From assembly GCF_030265065.1 (NCBI RefSeq), contig NC_080416.1, forward strand, positions 875,501 to 939,500: 64,000 bases of DNA, read 5' to 3'. The DNA is from Corythoichthys intestinalis (lineage: Eukaryota; Chordata; Actinopteri; Syngnathiformes; Syngnathidae). The translations under genes were made by a program, and so were the position numbers. The notes under the pieces were generated by a model that was not told the DNA's origin, did no database searches, and saw only the letters and a list, made by a program, of their open reading frames with translations. Below, in pieces: positions 34,431 to 48,500 of this stretch (position 1 is the stretch's first letter; the number at the start of each line of letters is the position of its first letter).

Positions 34431-34925
34431 TCCGCGTCAGACCTGCGCTGTCAAGGAAGACCCGATTTACGACCCTGCGCCGTAGCCTGACGTGTACCTA
34501 TTGATTTTTCAAACCCTAGCGTCACGTCAACGCGTATGACGTGGGGGAAATGGACTGTGATTGGTCCGCTCAGACTGTTGTTTCCGGTTCAGCGCGAAAT
34601 CACCGCCATTGTAAAACATTATTTTTCTACACGCAAAAATGGACCCAGCCGACGGGAGTATCATAAAAGAGCAAGTCTCGTCAAGACATCATAAAGATTG
34701 CCAAATGGCAAGGTCAGCGATTTAATTAAAAAAAAAAAAAAAATGGAAGAACCACCGAAACGTGTGTGTTCGGAATCGAGTGGCCACACGAAGCGGCGAC
34801 CCAGTCGGCCAAAAACTGCCAGCTTTTTATCACTTTATGTCGTATTTTTGGTCGGGGCACTTCATCATTTATTGTGTACATATGCTTGCTGTGAGTCTGA
34901 CTTATTTACGTGTCACACTTCAAGT
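34430..34925 (+). other. Possible old DNA-transposon 5' part
   Basis: CG-containing sequence with GCGAAATCACCGCCATTG leads into a short frame MDPADGSIIKEQVSSRHHK. This looks like a transposon leader and N-terminus, but no end or transposase core was found. Confidence 0.25.
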
Positions 34926-34930
34926 ACAGT

Positions 34931-35011
34931 GCCCTCCGTAATTATTGGCACCCCTGGTTAAGATGTGTTTTTTAGCTTCTAATATTTTTTTTAATTCAAA
35001 TAATATGGGAC
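34931..35011 (+). mobile_element. Terminal fragment of second Tc1 family
   Basis: CAGTGCCCTCCGTAATTATT through AATATGGGACC matches the left end of the element at 32186, then stops where the Penelope-like piece starts. Confidence 0.65.
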
Positions 35012-35215
35012 CTAGTTGTATAGAGTTCATTTTGCCTACACTTATATATTTGTCAAACCCTTTCTTTTATCCAAGGCAATAGTAGGTGGTTTTATTTACC
35101 TGACATGTTTTGGCGGGAACTTCCGCCTTCGTCAGGCCCTAACCCGAAGGCGAGTAGTCACTTCGCCGTCACCGCAACGCAGCAGCTTAACTCAGGCTGG
35201 AATTGAGTGCTCATA
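35012..35215 (-). mobile_element. Penelope-like terminal unit with hammerhead-like core
   Basis: Shares TCAAACCCT-TCTTTTATCC and the CTGACGAAGGCGGAAGT core with 57612-57816. The core (minus strand 35135 to 35102) has CTGACGA, a perfect 5-bp helix GGCGG/CCGCC and then AAAACATGTC. The usual GAAA is AAAA here. Confidence 0.5.
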
Positions 35216-35240
35216 ATTTCGTAAACAACTATTTTAGCTA

Positions 35241-36508
<1,268 letters not shown>

Positions 36509-36510
36509 TA

Positions 36511-36990
36511 ACGTGTTGTTGGTTGATTTTCACAATATTTGTTTAGCGTAGCTTTAGTTTCCAAAGCAATTTAGAAAAAAATGAATTTCTGCTAAGTTCA
36601 ACTGGGTTTATCAAGCCAAGTGGTGTCTGCGTTTTACCGCCGCACGAGGGGTACATTGAATGTACCACAACTATGCCAAATTGCAACCGATTGCAACTGA
36701 GCCGTTTTGTGGGCGTCACGCACAGCTGCACGCGTGTTTTTGGGGAGGGTACAGATCCATTTGTCCCACTGTACATCCAAAATGCACATAATAAAGATTC
36801 CCTTTATAAGTCGTTTTTTTTCCTTTTTCAATGGACTTTTGACTGGCGATTTTGCTGGTTTCGGCTGCAAAGCTGTGGAAAAGTTGCACTCGGTTGCACG
36901 ATCACTCCCCGCGGCAGATGTTGCCCAATCGGGGGAAAGTGGGCCGAGTTTGACCCCACTCCCTCCCTTCGTAACTCTCATCTCCTCCCT
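36511..36990. other. Unique sequence upstream of predicted ndrg1 promoter
   Basis: Nothing coding recognised; GC rises toward 36990. Confidence 0.3.
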
Positions 36991-36999
36991 CCCCAGGCT

Positions 37000-37136
37000 T
37001 TATAAAATTCCCTCATACATCCGCTTGCACGTTGTAAACAAAACTGCTGCCGTCACAACAACTTCATATCTTTTGATTGTACTTTTTGCTGGACTTTTTC
37101 CTCCCTTCCGGGATATTTTGAGATCTTCAGGTAAGT
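37000..37136 (+). promoter_or_regulatory. ndrg1: Predicted TATA promoter and noncoding exon 1 of ndrg1 (long form)
   Basis: TTATAAAA at 37000-37006 is followed by about 125 bases ending in ATCTTCAG and a consensus donor GTAAGT at 37131. The next downstream acceptor of the gene (42563-42564) opens an exon that has 18 untranslated bases before an ATG, so an upstream noncoding exon is required. This is the best candidate I see; the link is inferred. Confidence 0.4.
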
Positions 37137-37973
37137 TGAACTCTTAAATACCTTTTTCTCCCTCCTTCAGAATATTAAGAACACACATGTGTCCAAACTG
37201 GAGGAGGAGAGGCGCGCGCGCGCGTGCGTGTGTGTACGTGCGGATTTGCGGGTCACGACGTGTCCGGACATGTTTTTGGGGAGTCACGCCTTTTCTCGTG
37301 TCTTCTGCAGAAAATAAGAAAGGAAAGCGGACACCGAGATTGGAAAGGGGAAAAAAAAAAAAAATACAAAGAATAATGTTTCGAATAATATTTTACAGTC
37401 AGAGCACGTAAAAAAAAGCAAAAACAACGAAAATTTGGTATATGATTTGAAGACTGCGAGAAAATCAGAGTTGAATTTGAAATACATTTTGTACACTTTC
37501 TGCACGAACTTGTGGTTATTTGGTGTCATCTTCGCTTGTATTTTTCCTTGTATCCACGTGACCGATTGACAGCACCCTTGTCACATGATTCAAAGATCAA
37601 GTTGCGTAAGGAGACATTTTATTTTGTATTCTTGACGGAGAAGAAAGTTGTTTTAGTGCGGCTTGTTTACTCGCGTGTCCTCTTTTGGCCCTGGAAACTC
37701 ATCCGCGAGGTGCTGCATTTAGGGTCCGTCGTTTTTTTGGGGGGGCTGTGTAACTGGCTCCCTGTGTAATTACCTAAAATATATAAATGAATACAGTATT
37801 TCATTTAAAAATGTAAAAGATGTATGCATGTATACATGCATTGATCATTCTTTTATATACATCTCATATATGTCATAACTATTACATTTGCAGTGCTGAA
37901 AAACCATTTATAAAATTTACATATAAGGGTTTTTATTTTTTCTTCAAGTATACTTTGGGAAAAAGTCTTATTC

Positions 37974-38405
37974 CCCAGATAGCAGACCGACATTGAATAA
38001 ACGTTGATTTTCCATCAAAATCATCAGTATGGTTGACATCGAAATTTTCCAAGTTAAGTGACGTTGAAACAACGTTTTTCTATGGTATGTCAGGCGATGG
38101 TTGGGGTTAACGTTGTTTTATAGTTGATGATCTAATGTTGACAAATAGTTGATTAATGATTGACCGGGAAATATGATTGAAAAGTCATTGAATTATGGAT
38201 GAGCGGTCGTTTTGGTCGAAAACATAACATTGATTCAGCGTTGTTCCAATATTATTAATAATCGAAATGATGTTTAGGTTTTATGAAGGATTTCAACGTT
38301 GAAACAACATTTATCGAGGGTGCAAAAGTGACGTTGATTCAACGGTATGAGATCGACAGCGGAATGTTGATCCAACATCTTTTCAACGTCGGTCTGCTAT
38401 CTGGG
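37974..38405. mobile_element. MITE with CCCAGATAGCAGACCGAC ends
   Basis: A 432-bp element opens with CCCAGATAGCAGACCGAC and closes with its inverse GTCGGTCTGCTATCTGGG. Inside it has repeated AACGTTG motifs. No transposase; superfamily not assigned. Confidence 0.7.
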
Positions 38406-38589
38406 ATGTATCTTTCCTATGCTGTTAAATCTGACTAAATACATTGAACAACCCCCCCAAATATTATAAACAACCTCTACTTCACGGATTTTTGCACCAT
38501 TAACCGCGAAAAACGAGGGATCACTGTAATAATTTCACTGCTGCGTTCAGGTTCCCTCTGTATTTTGGTTATTTTTAAGCTTCCAGGGC

Positions 38590-39445
38590 TCGGTTTTGAA
38601 GGAATTTGACCCTTTAGCCAGATTGCCGGAATCACGCCAGCCGAACCACGGGACCTGCAATGGCGCAGCTCCAACGACCCGGGCCTGTGAAATCCCTACA
38701 ACCCGGCCAAAAGGCCAAATTCTGCGCGTTCACCTTAGTCTTAACCCCTTGTACTGACTCCATTTTGAAAGCTGGAAAAAGGGTGCGAAACACAAATTGA
38801 CAATTTATTCTGAGTCGACAACAATCATACAGCACAGAGACCCAGGTGAGGATCCAAGGTCACCATATCGCAAGTCAGCAAAAGGATCCCGAGGAAAAAA
38901 ATGACAATGCTTAGTTAAACATTCAGTCTTTTGAAGGCTCTCGCGGGGCGGTCCGTGGGCAGGAAGAAGGGTGTGTTTGGGCGTTGTTTAGGATCATTGT
39001 CTGTTTGTGGATTGGACAGGAGGATTCGGGAGTTACTGTTGTCAGGGCAACGATGGTTGTGGATTTTGCCACCTCAGCGTCAAAGGGGCACTTGGCGTGT
39101 TATCAGTTGGATATCGGGCGTTTTCCGGTGTTCCTTGTGTTGGGACAGGACGTCCAGCCGTTTGTTCTGGATTTTACGGGAGAACTGATTGCGAGAGTTG
39201 GTGGTGCAGACGTGGGGTCACCGTCAATCTTGGGCATTGGGCTTCTGTGATAGGAAGGTGTCATGTATCTCTTATGCCCTATATTCTGCTTGTTTTCATT
39301 AAACAATGGTATAAGTGCTGTGTAAGAGCAATACAAACAGTAAATACGAGAAAAGATACTATTTCCCGATTGATTATATTAAGTGTGCTATAATAATGCA
39401 CACAGTTAGACAGTGCCTACGAGGAAAGGTACTATCTCGTTCAGT
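38590..39445. repeat. Long repeat, possible solo LTR fossil, copy 1
   Basis: About 850 bases are shared with 57005-58020 (for example CTCGCGGGGCGG, TGGATTGGACAGGAGGATTC and GATTGATTATATTAAGTGTG). On the minus strand an AATAAA lies in a setting that could be an LTR poly(A) site. No internal retroelement genes adjoin it. If it is an LTR it is a fossil; the family is not determined. Confidence 0.4.
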
Positions 39446-39774
39446 TTTCAAAATGTGGTTGGTTACCTACTCGTTTGACCCCAACGTACACCACACGGTA
39501 CCCCGTTCGTCCTCGGTCATTCGGTACAAATGTAGGTCTGTGTCGGCTTATCTTAGCCTGCTTGCTTGCTTGCCTCTGTTGATATTTGACAAGCGAGGGA
39601 TTTGACAGATTAAGTGAGTTGGTCGGAAAAGATTAGGGAAGCAATCATTGTTGCTGCAGATGGATGTAGACGTTGGATTTAAAAGAGTAGTTGACTTGAA
39701 AAGAGAAAAAAAAAGTGCTGATATTTTTGACAAAAAATTGCGAAACATACTCTATAATTTTTAAATTGATGACA

Positions 39775-40480
39775 AGTAACTAACATCTACACTAGCACCA
39801 AAAAGAGTTTTACAACTTTGTCCATATGCGTCGTCGAGTAAAAAAAAGGTAATCGAACATTACGAAGCTGCTAACGTCATGAATATAACAAGTGGCAAAA
39901 GTTAGTAAAACAAAAGCAATCAAGCACACGACACAACATTGCTAATACAAGTAGCTAACATCTATACATGCAGCAAAAGAATTGCTAACATTATCCATAC
40001 GAGTCGTCAATACAAAAAGACGCTAAAATTGCCATCTAACGTTGCGAAATTTCTAACATCACGACTTTTTACAACTAGCTAACATTATTGATATAATAAA
40101 TAGAAAACATACACCTAAAAACTGCCGATACAACAAGTAGCTAACATCTTTACAAGCGGCAAAAATGTTACTAACATTGTCCATACAAGTAAGTGATAAA
40201 GAAAAGTCGCTATCATTGTCATCTGACATTGCGAAGTTGCTAACGTCATGCATATAACAAGTAGCTAACATTATTAATAAAAAATTAGCAAACATTCTCT
40301 ACACAATATATGCAGCTAGTATCTTGATAAGCAGCAAAAATGTTGCTTGCATTGTCCACACAAAAAGATGCTAACATTGCCATGGAACCTTGTGAAATTG
40401 CTAACATTGCTAAAAATGAAGTGAAGTAGCAAACACTATTAATTCCCTTACATCTTTAGCTAAAATGCTTTGGCAAAAAG
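39775..40480. repeat. Tandem repeat, about 180-bp degenerate unit, 3-4 copies
   Basis: AGTAGCTAACATCT followed by A(C)AAG-CGGCAAAA recurs at about 39777, 39952, 40137 and 40313. Between them TTGCCATCT-AC-TTGCGAA and CTAACGTCATG also repeat in order. Confidence 0.7.
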
Positions 40481-41640
40481 TTGCTAACATGTCTGCGTTT
40501 TTCTGCTGCTTCATATTGACAAGAATTTTCGTGATTCATCATCCTTCAATGTGAGGCTGGAGATTTTAGGGACCATCCTGACCCCCTCCACATAGCTCTT
40601 CCCCCATTCATTTCCTGTCCAAATTGCATAACAAGCCTGACCTGTGCCAGAAACTTCTTTGCCCCCCCAAAAAACCCCCAGAACAGAGCAGTCAGGACAC
40701 GCAAGGAGAGACCGGTTTGACATGAGCGTTGTTTGCTAAAGCCAACAAAATCGCACCAAACGGTGCTCTAGACTACACCCCTACTCTCGGCCTCTTAACA
40801 CCACCATCCTAGTAACATAAGAAGACCCTTGTGGTGGAGGTGAGATGTCAAAATTCACATGAACGTGTTTGATTTGGTGGCACATGTGCTCGTCGTGTTC
40901 TTCTTCTCCTCCTCCAACAAAGATCCCGCAGTACAGCCCAGCCCAGCCCACTCAAAATGGGCGTGTTGTTTGATACTCCTCATTGCCATTGTGCGATCCG
41001 GATCGCTCCGGTCTCCCGGACCTCACTCAGTATGCGCACGCACGCGCTCGAGTGTGTTTGTGTGTGTGAGAAAGTTTCACACTTCCTATGCAAGACGTCT
41101 AGCTGTGTCAGCTTGACAAGTCATTAACTGTGCACACACACAAGTAGCACATTACCGTGCTAATGTGGCCTTTATGTACAAAGTCGTAAACATCGCCGAC
41201 ATCTGTGCGTCTTAAGTTTTCTCAATGTCGCCACGCACTTTTGTAGACGGTTTTAACAGAAGAAGAAAAAATGTTGTTTGAAAACATAGCCACTGAAAAA
41301 AAAGCAGGTGTATTATTTTCAAATGTAACCACATGTGCTGACAGTCAGTGCTTAATTTGTAAATCAGAAGGTGCCGGAACATAAAGTAGCACATATGACA
41401 GCGCAGGGATGACAAAACGGGCACAGATCCCGGAACATAGGCAGAAAATGGTGCTGAAAACAACACGCAAATGCCCACTTGCCACGCTGTGGGACTTACA
41501 AGCCTCAATTTCAGATAATATCCATGGTACAAATGTAAAGACAACAATTTACAATTATTTAGGCTATACTCTGCACAGCACGGGCAATTGCCCACATAAC
41601 CACAGGTGGGACTTACAGTAACATACACTCTAACTTGTAA
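40481..41640. other. Gene-poor stretch
   Basis: Short frames only; nothing with homology that I recognise. Confidence 0.3.
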
Positions 41641-42015
41641 AACATTAAAAAAAAAAAAAACAGATTACAGTACACAACAAACCCAATCCTTTGCGAGTTT
41701 CACCCCCCCGTCTTCTCTGTCCCCAAAGTTCCCACCGTCTTACAAATTGTCCAGCCCAAACCCGAATTTCCCATAAGGGTACTGGCATGTTGCTCCTGCT
41801 GTTGGTGGTCCACCTGGCTGACTGGTGGCACTGTAGCTGGCTCACCCTACGGGTGGCGCTGAACCTGACCATCTTCTGCCACGGTAGCAGTCTCCTGCCC
41901 CGGCTTGGTTGGCTGTCCGTGAACCCGGCTAGCTGCTGCGGTGCTAGCCTCCTGCTGCACCCGTTAGCATAATTGCTGCTGTTGCCCTCATCGCCGGTTG
42001 TTGCTTTTTTGACTC

Positions 42016-42180
42016 GTTTTGAAAAAAATTGTTTGCCACCTGGCAAAAAAATGCTACATGGCAAAATCCATTTTGCCACATGGCAAAAAAATGCCACGTT
42101 GCAAAATCCATTTTGCCACACGGCAAAAAACATTTTCCACATGGCAAAATCCATTTTGCCATATGGCAAATACCATTTTT
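42016..42180. repeat. Palindromic tandem repeat, about 43-44-bp unit
   Basis: Three full units plus partial ones. Each contains GCAAAATCCATTTTGCCA and then CATGGCAAAAAAATGCCAC. Because the units are themselves near-palindromes (TGGCAAAA against TTTTGCCA), the array can fold on itself on either strand. Confidence 0.8.
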
Positions 42181-42582
42181 GGTTCTCGCTGTCTCTCCAA
42201 AAATTTTTCAATATTGTTGTCATGACTTTTACTTAGTTGTCTCGCGCCGATTGACTCTTTTAGTACAGAATGTGAGCGTTCCGATGCATACAACATGTTA
42301 ACAAATAGAAAACATATGTCAAGACGTAAGCGAGCAAAGTGTGCTTGACAGGACATGTCGAGTGTACAAAATTACAGTCGACGCGGCGTTGGGTTTCATT
42401 TTTCATCTACTAAAGAAAAAGAAGGGAGAAGTTTTCTGTCAATGCAGCACACACCCGCAGAGCCAGTAGAGTCAATTGCCGAAGTCGTAAACGGTACAAG
42501 TTAATAAGAATGGTAATTACGATGCAATTATAATGTCATGTCAATTTTTTTTTTGGTCCAACAGGCCGTTCAGCCAGTCGAC

Positions 42583-45500
42583 ATGGAGGAAATCCAAGTT
42601 GTTGAATCCAAGCCTCTGCTGGTTGACAGGGAACTGCCCGTATGTATTCATTACTTCAATTTCATCAATATTATTATTATGTCGAGTATTATACAATATG
42701 CATGATTATTATCATTTTTATGAATGGGTTAGTTTTGGTTCTGGCAGGGTGAAGTTAAACAATTTTTATTTATAATGTAACATTCAAAACATGGGAACAA
42801 ACTATAAAAAAAATAAATAATGCGAGTTATAGAAAGAATCTAAAAAGAACACAATGAAGAACTTTAATACGTAAATCACAATTATAGATATAGAAAAACT
42901 ATAAATAATCAAAAAGTACTTAATATTGATATATATAATAGAGTATAGGACAATATGAAGGACATGATTTTTTTTCAAATATTAAGTATGAATCTAAAAA
43001 TAAGATATTAAAAAAGGATCGAAAGTAACATAGGAAAAATGCATTTTTTTCTGAACCCTGCCTTCACAGCATATAGATCAATCTAAAATGAGAATTTTTT
43101 AAAAAAAACTTATAATAAAAGAAAAAGTACTAGATAAAATTACACCATAATATTAAATACTCTGTCAATATAAAATTCAGAAAATATTAAAATAAATGCC
43201 AACTCAACCATAAAATTGAAATAAAACTGTTAAGCACAATGTACTGTAACATAATAATAAAACACACCGACATTATAATATTCATATAGTTCAATTTGTC
43301 TGATATCGCCAAAGGACTGAAATGGGTGTTGTCGGGCACAGCATCCCATCATTTGAGGGGACACTCCTGCAGGATATTGGATTATCTCATGATAATTGCA
43401 TTGTTGTGATGTATAATTTTATTTTTCTTTGGTGTGTTTGTGTGACAGGGCCTGAGGGAGGCGGTGCAGCAGCTTGCTATCAAGGTACGCTAGCACTTAT
43501 TAGCCAGTCCGCTGGTAAGCCTTATCGAAGTCTGCGATCTTTGTCACATAAACGACAACTTGGTCCAATGTCTTTCGGCCAAAAGAATCGGCCACATCGG
43601 CGCATCGGGATTTTGTTAGCGAGAGAAATCCAATCTAGGTGTGGCTAATTGAGCCTTCCTGTTCCTGCACGTCCAATGTTTTTTCCCGCTTCAATTAAGG
43701 TTTTGTGTTAGCGTCGTAAAGCTAAATCTCACTGCTAGTGATAGTATGTCTATAGTTACGGGTGATTTCATTTAATTTATTCATTATTTTATATTTGGTC
43801 TCCTACATTCGGTTGAATATATAACCCCCACCCTCCCCTGCAAATTACTCATGTTCTGTATATGGCGGAAAACACAGACAAGACTGAAAAAGCAGTCTCT
43901 GCTCTTGCGCTCTTCTTTAAAAGAAACTGCTGTATTTTAAGCCAAAACAACTGTTGTGTTTGATAGAACAATATTTCTATATGCTGCCATAGCACATTTA
44001 TGGTTGCCTGGCACAGCCAGACTATTCTCCCTGTATTTTTCAAATACTGTGAAAAATAGTCTGGGACCCAGCCCATTAACGGCCTCTTGAGCAAGGTACA
44101 AAATCAACCGTCCAATCAGATTTGTTTATTTGCGTGACGTGTTCTTAACGAGTAACGTCACTCTTGCGCGCCGAAAGTCGTCTCTATAACAACACAGATG
44201 GCGAACGGGAGAGCCGAGAATATGTTCCAATCCGCGGTAAAACCAGTTTTAAATGAGCAAAAACACATCGAAACAAGTAATTGACAACAGTCAACATGGC
44301 TCGCGCTAGCCATATTGAATAAACTTCTCCATCCGATCTTGCGTCGCCCCATGGCAGTCCCTGGGCGTTCTCCTGCCTCCGCCTTCCCCTCTCTTCTCTG
44401 GCTGGGCGTCCGCCCTGCGCTCCGTCGCGGGTCGCTGGCTGGGCGCCGGTGTATCAGCGGGGTGTCGCCTGCACCGGCGGGGGACCCTGCCTTGCCTGGG
44501 GCTTGGTGGGCCGCTGGGGGTCCCGTGGCGTGCCGTGCCGGTTGGGGGGCTGTGGCTCGTGGTCCGGGTGGGCGGGCGGGGGTGGGTGTAGGCGTGGGGT
44601 TGGTGATGCGTCCCCTCCTGCCATCCCTGAAGGCCGGTTGATGGGCGCGCGGGTGGCCCGGGGGACCACCCTGGGTCCCGGGGGGGGGTGACGGTGGCTC
44701 CTTTGCTGGGCGGTTGGAGGAGGGATGGGCTGCGCATGTCTTGTTTGCTGTGGCTTGCTCCGCCCTCAGAATTTGATCCGCCGGACGCTGGTACACCAGG
44801 CAAAATTTATGGCGCATTAAGCCCCTGAACTATTGTTAATTTGTCCGTTTTACCCTGGAAACCCCCGTTTACAGACGTCGCGCAACCGCTTTTTTTTTCA
44901 ACCCAGCCATAAAACGAAGGTAATTAATTATATTTATTATTCAAAATGTCTGTCATTTTTAGCTTAGAATCATTAATTGATGTCTAATATTTCATTGAAA
45001 AATAAAAACGACTTTAAAAAATTCGCTCCCATATTTTGAACTTTTAAACAAATGACGTCACAATGAAAAAAATGGTGCCTGCAAAAAAGTCACGGATATC
45101 TACCTCATCATTTTCTCCGATATGTTAGATGATAAATAATCGGGGAAAAAAACATTTAAAAGGGTAAATATATAAAAAAGAACATCTCGACCACACCTTG
45201 ATATCTGCGATTTCTGCATCGCGAGCCTTGTTATATTGCCATGCTTCACCCATAAAATCCCCCCCCAAATCCAGCTTTGGCCATTCACAGCTGTGTCTTG
45301 ACACTCGGTGATACATGCTACATGGAGTTTTGGGATCGAAACAAGTTAAGTACGTGATAATATCTCGTTAGGGTCGTGACGTCTTTCATTCTGCTCTTTC
45401 ATGCTCTCACCTCCAGATAGGGTTTCGCTGTTTAAAAAAATGTCTTTTTAAAAAATACCCTCCCGTTCAAAGTTTTTCTTCCCCCAGAAAATGGAGATTT

Positions 45501-48500
45501 TAAGCTTTCCAATGATGTATCACACATGCATATTGGACAATTTTGAAATTTGGCCAAATTGGGGGTCTCAGAGCGGAACTTCAAGTCACTTGAGTGTTTT
45601 CAGCCATATATATTTAGTTACCTGTGGCAATAAATAATAATTTGATTCTTTTAAATCATTTTTATAAACAAGTTAATTTTATGCATATATTTGAAGTTCC
45701 TTCTACTTTTCAATTGAAAAAAAAGTTGTTTAGAAAAAAAGATTTTAACACTACATTTGACTTGCAAACAACTGGCTGCATAATTCAGTAGAATGAAACA
45801 AATAATAATCTTACTGCTTCCGGTGCATTGTTTTAAAGCATGAAGCAATAATAGATGATAAATGAATGGAAACAAACAGACATAAAAAAGTAAAATTACA
45901 CAAATATATGGCCATCTATCTATTCTATAAACAAAATATGACAAAAAATAAGCCCATCTAAACAGCGCTAAAAAGTATATACCACCAGAAACGAGCCTTT
46001 TTTTCCCCCCCATGCCTCAGGCGGCTCGATATCCTCAGAGTGAAGAAGCGCACTGACGAACGCAACAACTTGTTTGTGTCTCCCGCTCACACACGGCAGT
46101 GGGATTACGACGAGCGCGACGGTCTACGTGCTCGTCTGCGCGTGTCGCTCGGGCGGGCGGGGCCTGGAACGACAACGGGTGTGTTTACGTCCGGGAAAAG
46201 GGTCACCCTCGGCGGAGTCATTTATGTACAGCACATCCCGATCGTTTCAACTAAGCACACCTAAGTTCAAAACAATATCAACAAGTATCAGAAATGTATG
46301 GTTCTACGTACACATTTTGATACTATTTCAGTATATAATTTACAATGAATAAATACATGCGGTTAGCACGTCTGCCTCACGGTTCTGAGATCAGGGGTTC
46401 AAGCCTGACCTTCAGGGTATACTGCCCAAGTTAGCTGGGATAGGCTCCGGCACCCCGGCGACCCTTATGGGGACAAGTGGCACGGACGATGAATAAATGA
46501 ATGAATAAATACAGTCTTTGATTGATTAAAAATTAGGGTTGTTCCGATCATGTTTTTTTGCTCCCGATCCGATCCCGATCGTTTTAGTTTGAGTATCTGC
46601 CGATCCCGATATTTCCTGATCCGATTGCTTTTTTTGGCTCCAGATTCAATTCCAATCATTCCCGATAATTTTTCCCGATCATATACATTTTGGCAATGCA
46701 TTGAGAAAAAAATGAATACAACTCGGACGAATATATACATTCAACATACAGTACATAAGTACTGTATTTGTTTATTATGACAATAAATCCTCAAGATGGC
46801 ATTTACATTATTAACATTATTTCTGTGAGAGGGAGCCACGGATAGAAAGACTTGTGACTTTGTATATTGTGACTAAATATTGCCATCTAGTCTATTTGTT
46901 GAGTTTTCAGTAAATGATACTGTAGCCATGCCCAAATGCATGATGGGAAGTGGAACCATGACTGTGCGTAGTGCTACCAATTGATATATCTTCTCTGCGT
47001 TGGGAAATAACATAAGGTGTTAAGAAAAAGATCTATTGCTACCTTGCTTACCCACGTTGCTTCCCATGATATTTCTAATCGTAGGGAGAGGGATTGTAAG
47101 GCTTTAGCCAGTTAAAAAAAGGCTCCAAAGGTTGCCAAAATTCACTCGCCTTTTATCTCTATATATAGGTAAAACGGCGCCATTACAGATGGAGCGCGAC
47201 AATGTGTGAGTGGGTCGTGCAGCGCATGCATTAATTGCATTAAATATTTTGACGTGATACATTTTTAAAAAATTAATTACCGCCGTTATCGGGATAAATT
47301 TGATAACCCTACCTTAAGCCTAAACTAAAGACTCTGGATGAGTGTAACATATTATGTCTGTAACGTTAAATACAATTAGAAAACGATTTAATTAAAAAAA
47401 AAATAATAATAATTTTTTTTTAAAAAGGCATATTTTTTTGTCGATTCCGATACTTTGAAAATGACGTGATCGGACCCGATCGATCGGGATGCTGATCGAT
47501 CGGGACATCTCTATTAAAAATACATCGAGTAGTACTACAAATCAGTAAAATTCTATTTTACTTCTGGGAAATTCCAAGTTTTAGGACTCTATATAAAGGA
47601 GACATTCTGAATATTTGGGTAATTTTAAATAATATGTTTTTAATATATAATATTTTCTGTATACAGATGCAGGATTCATGCATTCATGTGTTTACCGTAT
47701 CTTTCGGCCTATAAGTCGCAGTTTTTTTCATAGTTTGGCATGGGGTGCGACTTATACTCTGGAGCAACTTATGCTTAAAATATTAACACATTATGATATC
47801 ATTTCACATATTATTTTTGTGTTTTGGAGTTACACTGATGGTTTGGTAAACTTGTTAGTATGTTCTTTATGTTATAGTTATTTGAATAACTCTTAATAGC
47901 TATGTTACGTTAACATATAGGCCACGTTTGCATTTCATTTTTCATGCATCATGTAACATTATCATACTGTACACTTATTCAGCATGTTGTTCTCTATTGT
48001 GCTTTTATTTTAAATTGCCTTTCAAGATGATATAACTGTTCTATGTGCTGGATTCTATCAAATAAATTTCCCCCAAAAATGCGACATATATGTTTTTTTC
48101 CTTTTCATTGCGCATTTTTGGGCTGCTGCGACTTATACTCAGGTGCGACTTATAGTCCGAAAAATACGGTACTTTTTATGGTTTTTAGGATATTTTTATA
48201 TTCGACTGTTACATTCTTGTAAGCTTTGTTGGCAAGGCATTGTGCCAGATTATGAAGAGCAAAACTGCAAAAACTCAAAATATTCAGAAGAAATGTACAA
48301 AAATTGCAAAAAGGTATGTTGTTTTATATTTTAAGTTCTTTAAATGAATTGATTTTTGTATACTATAATTGGTGTTGTCCCAGGAAAGGACCCTGTGGTA
48401 CCCCTTTATGTCTTTTGACATTTTTGCATGATTATCGGTGTGGCTCTTATGTCCTATTTTATTCTTAGATCACAATACAATTTCCTATTTAATATTTACA

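Noticed and set aside
41645-42223. 192-residue minus-strand frame with repeated WQNGFC
   Set aside because: Produced by the palindromic tandem repeat at 42016-42180; no homology and skewed composition.
44158-44817. 219- and 165-residue Pro/Arg-rich frames on the minus strand, and frames on the + strand
   Set aside because: All arise from the low-stop GC-rich block inside a transposon; several frames are open at once and no protein domain is recognisable.
46356-46430. tRNA gene
   Set aside because: Has A- and B-box-like text but continues into a SINE body with a repeat tail; not a cloverleaf tRNA.
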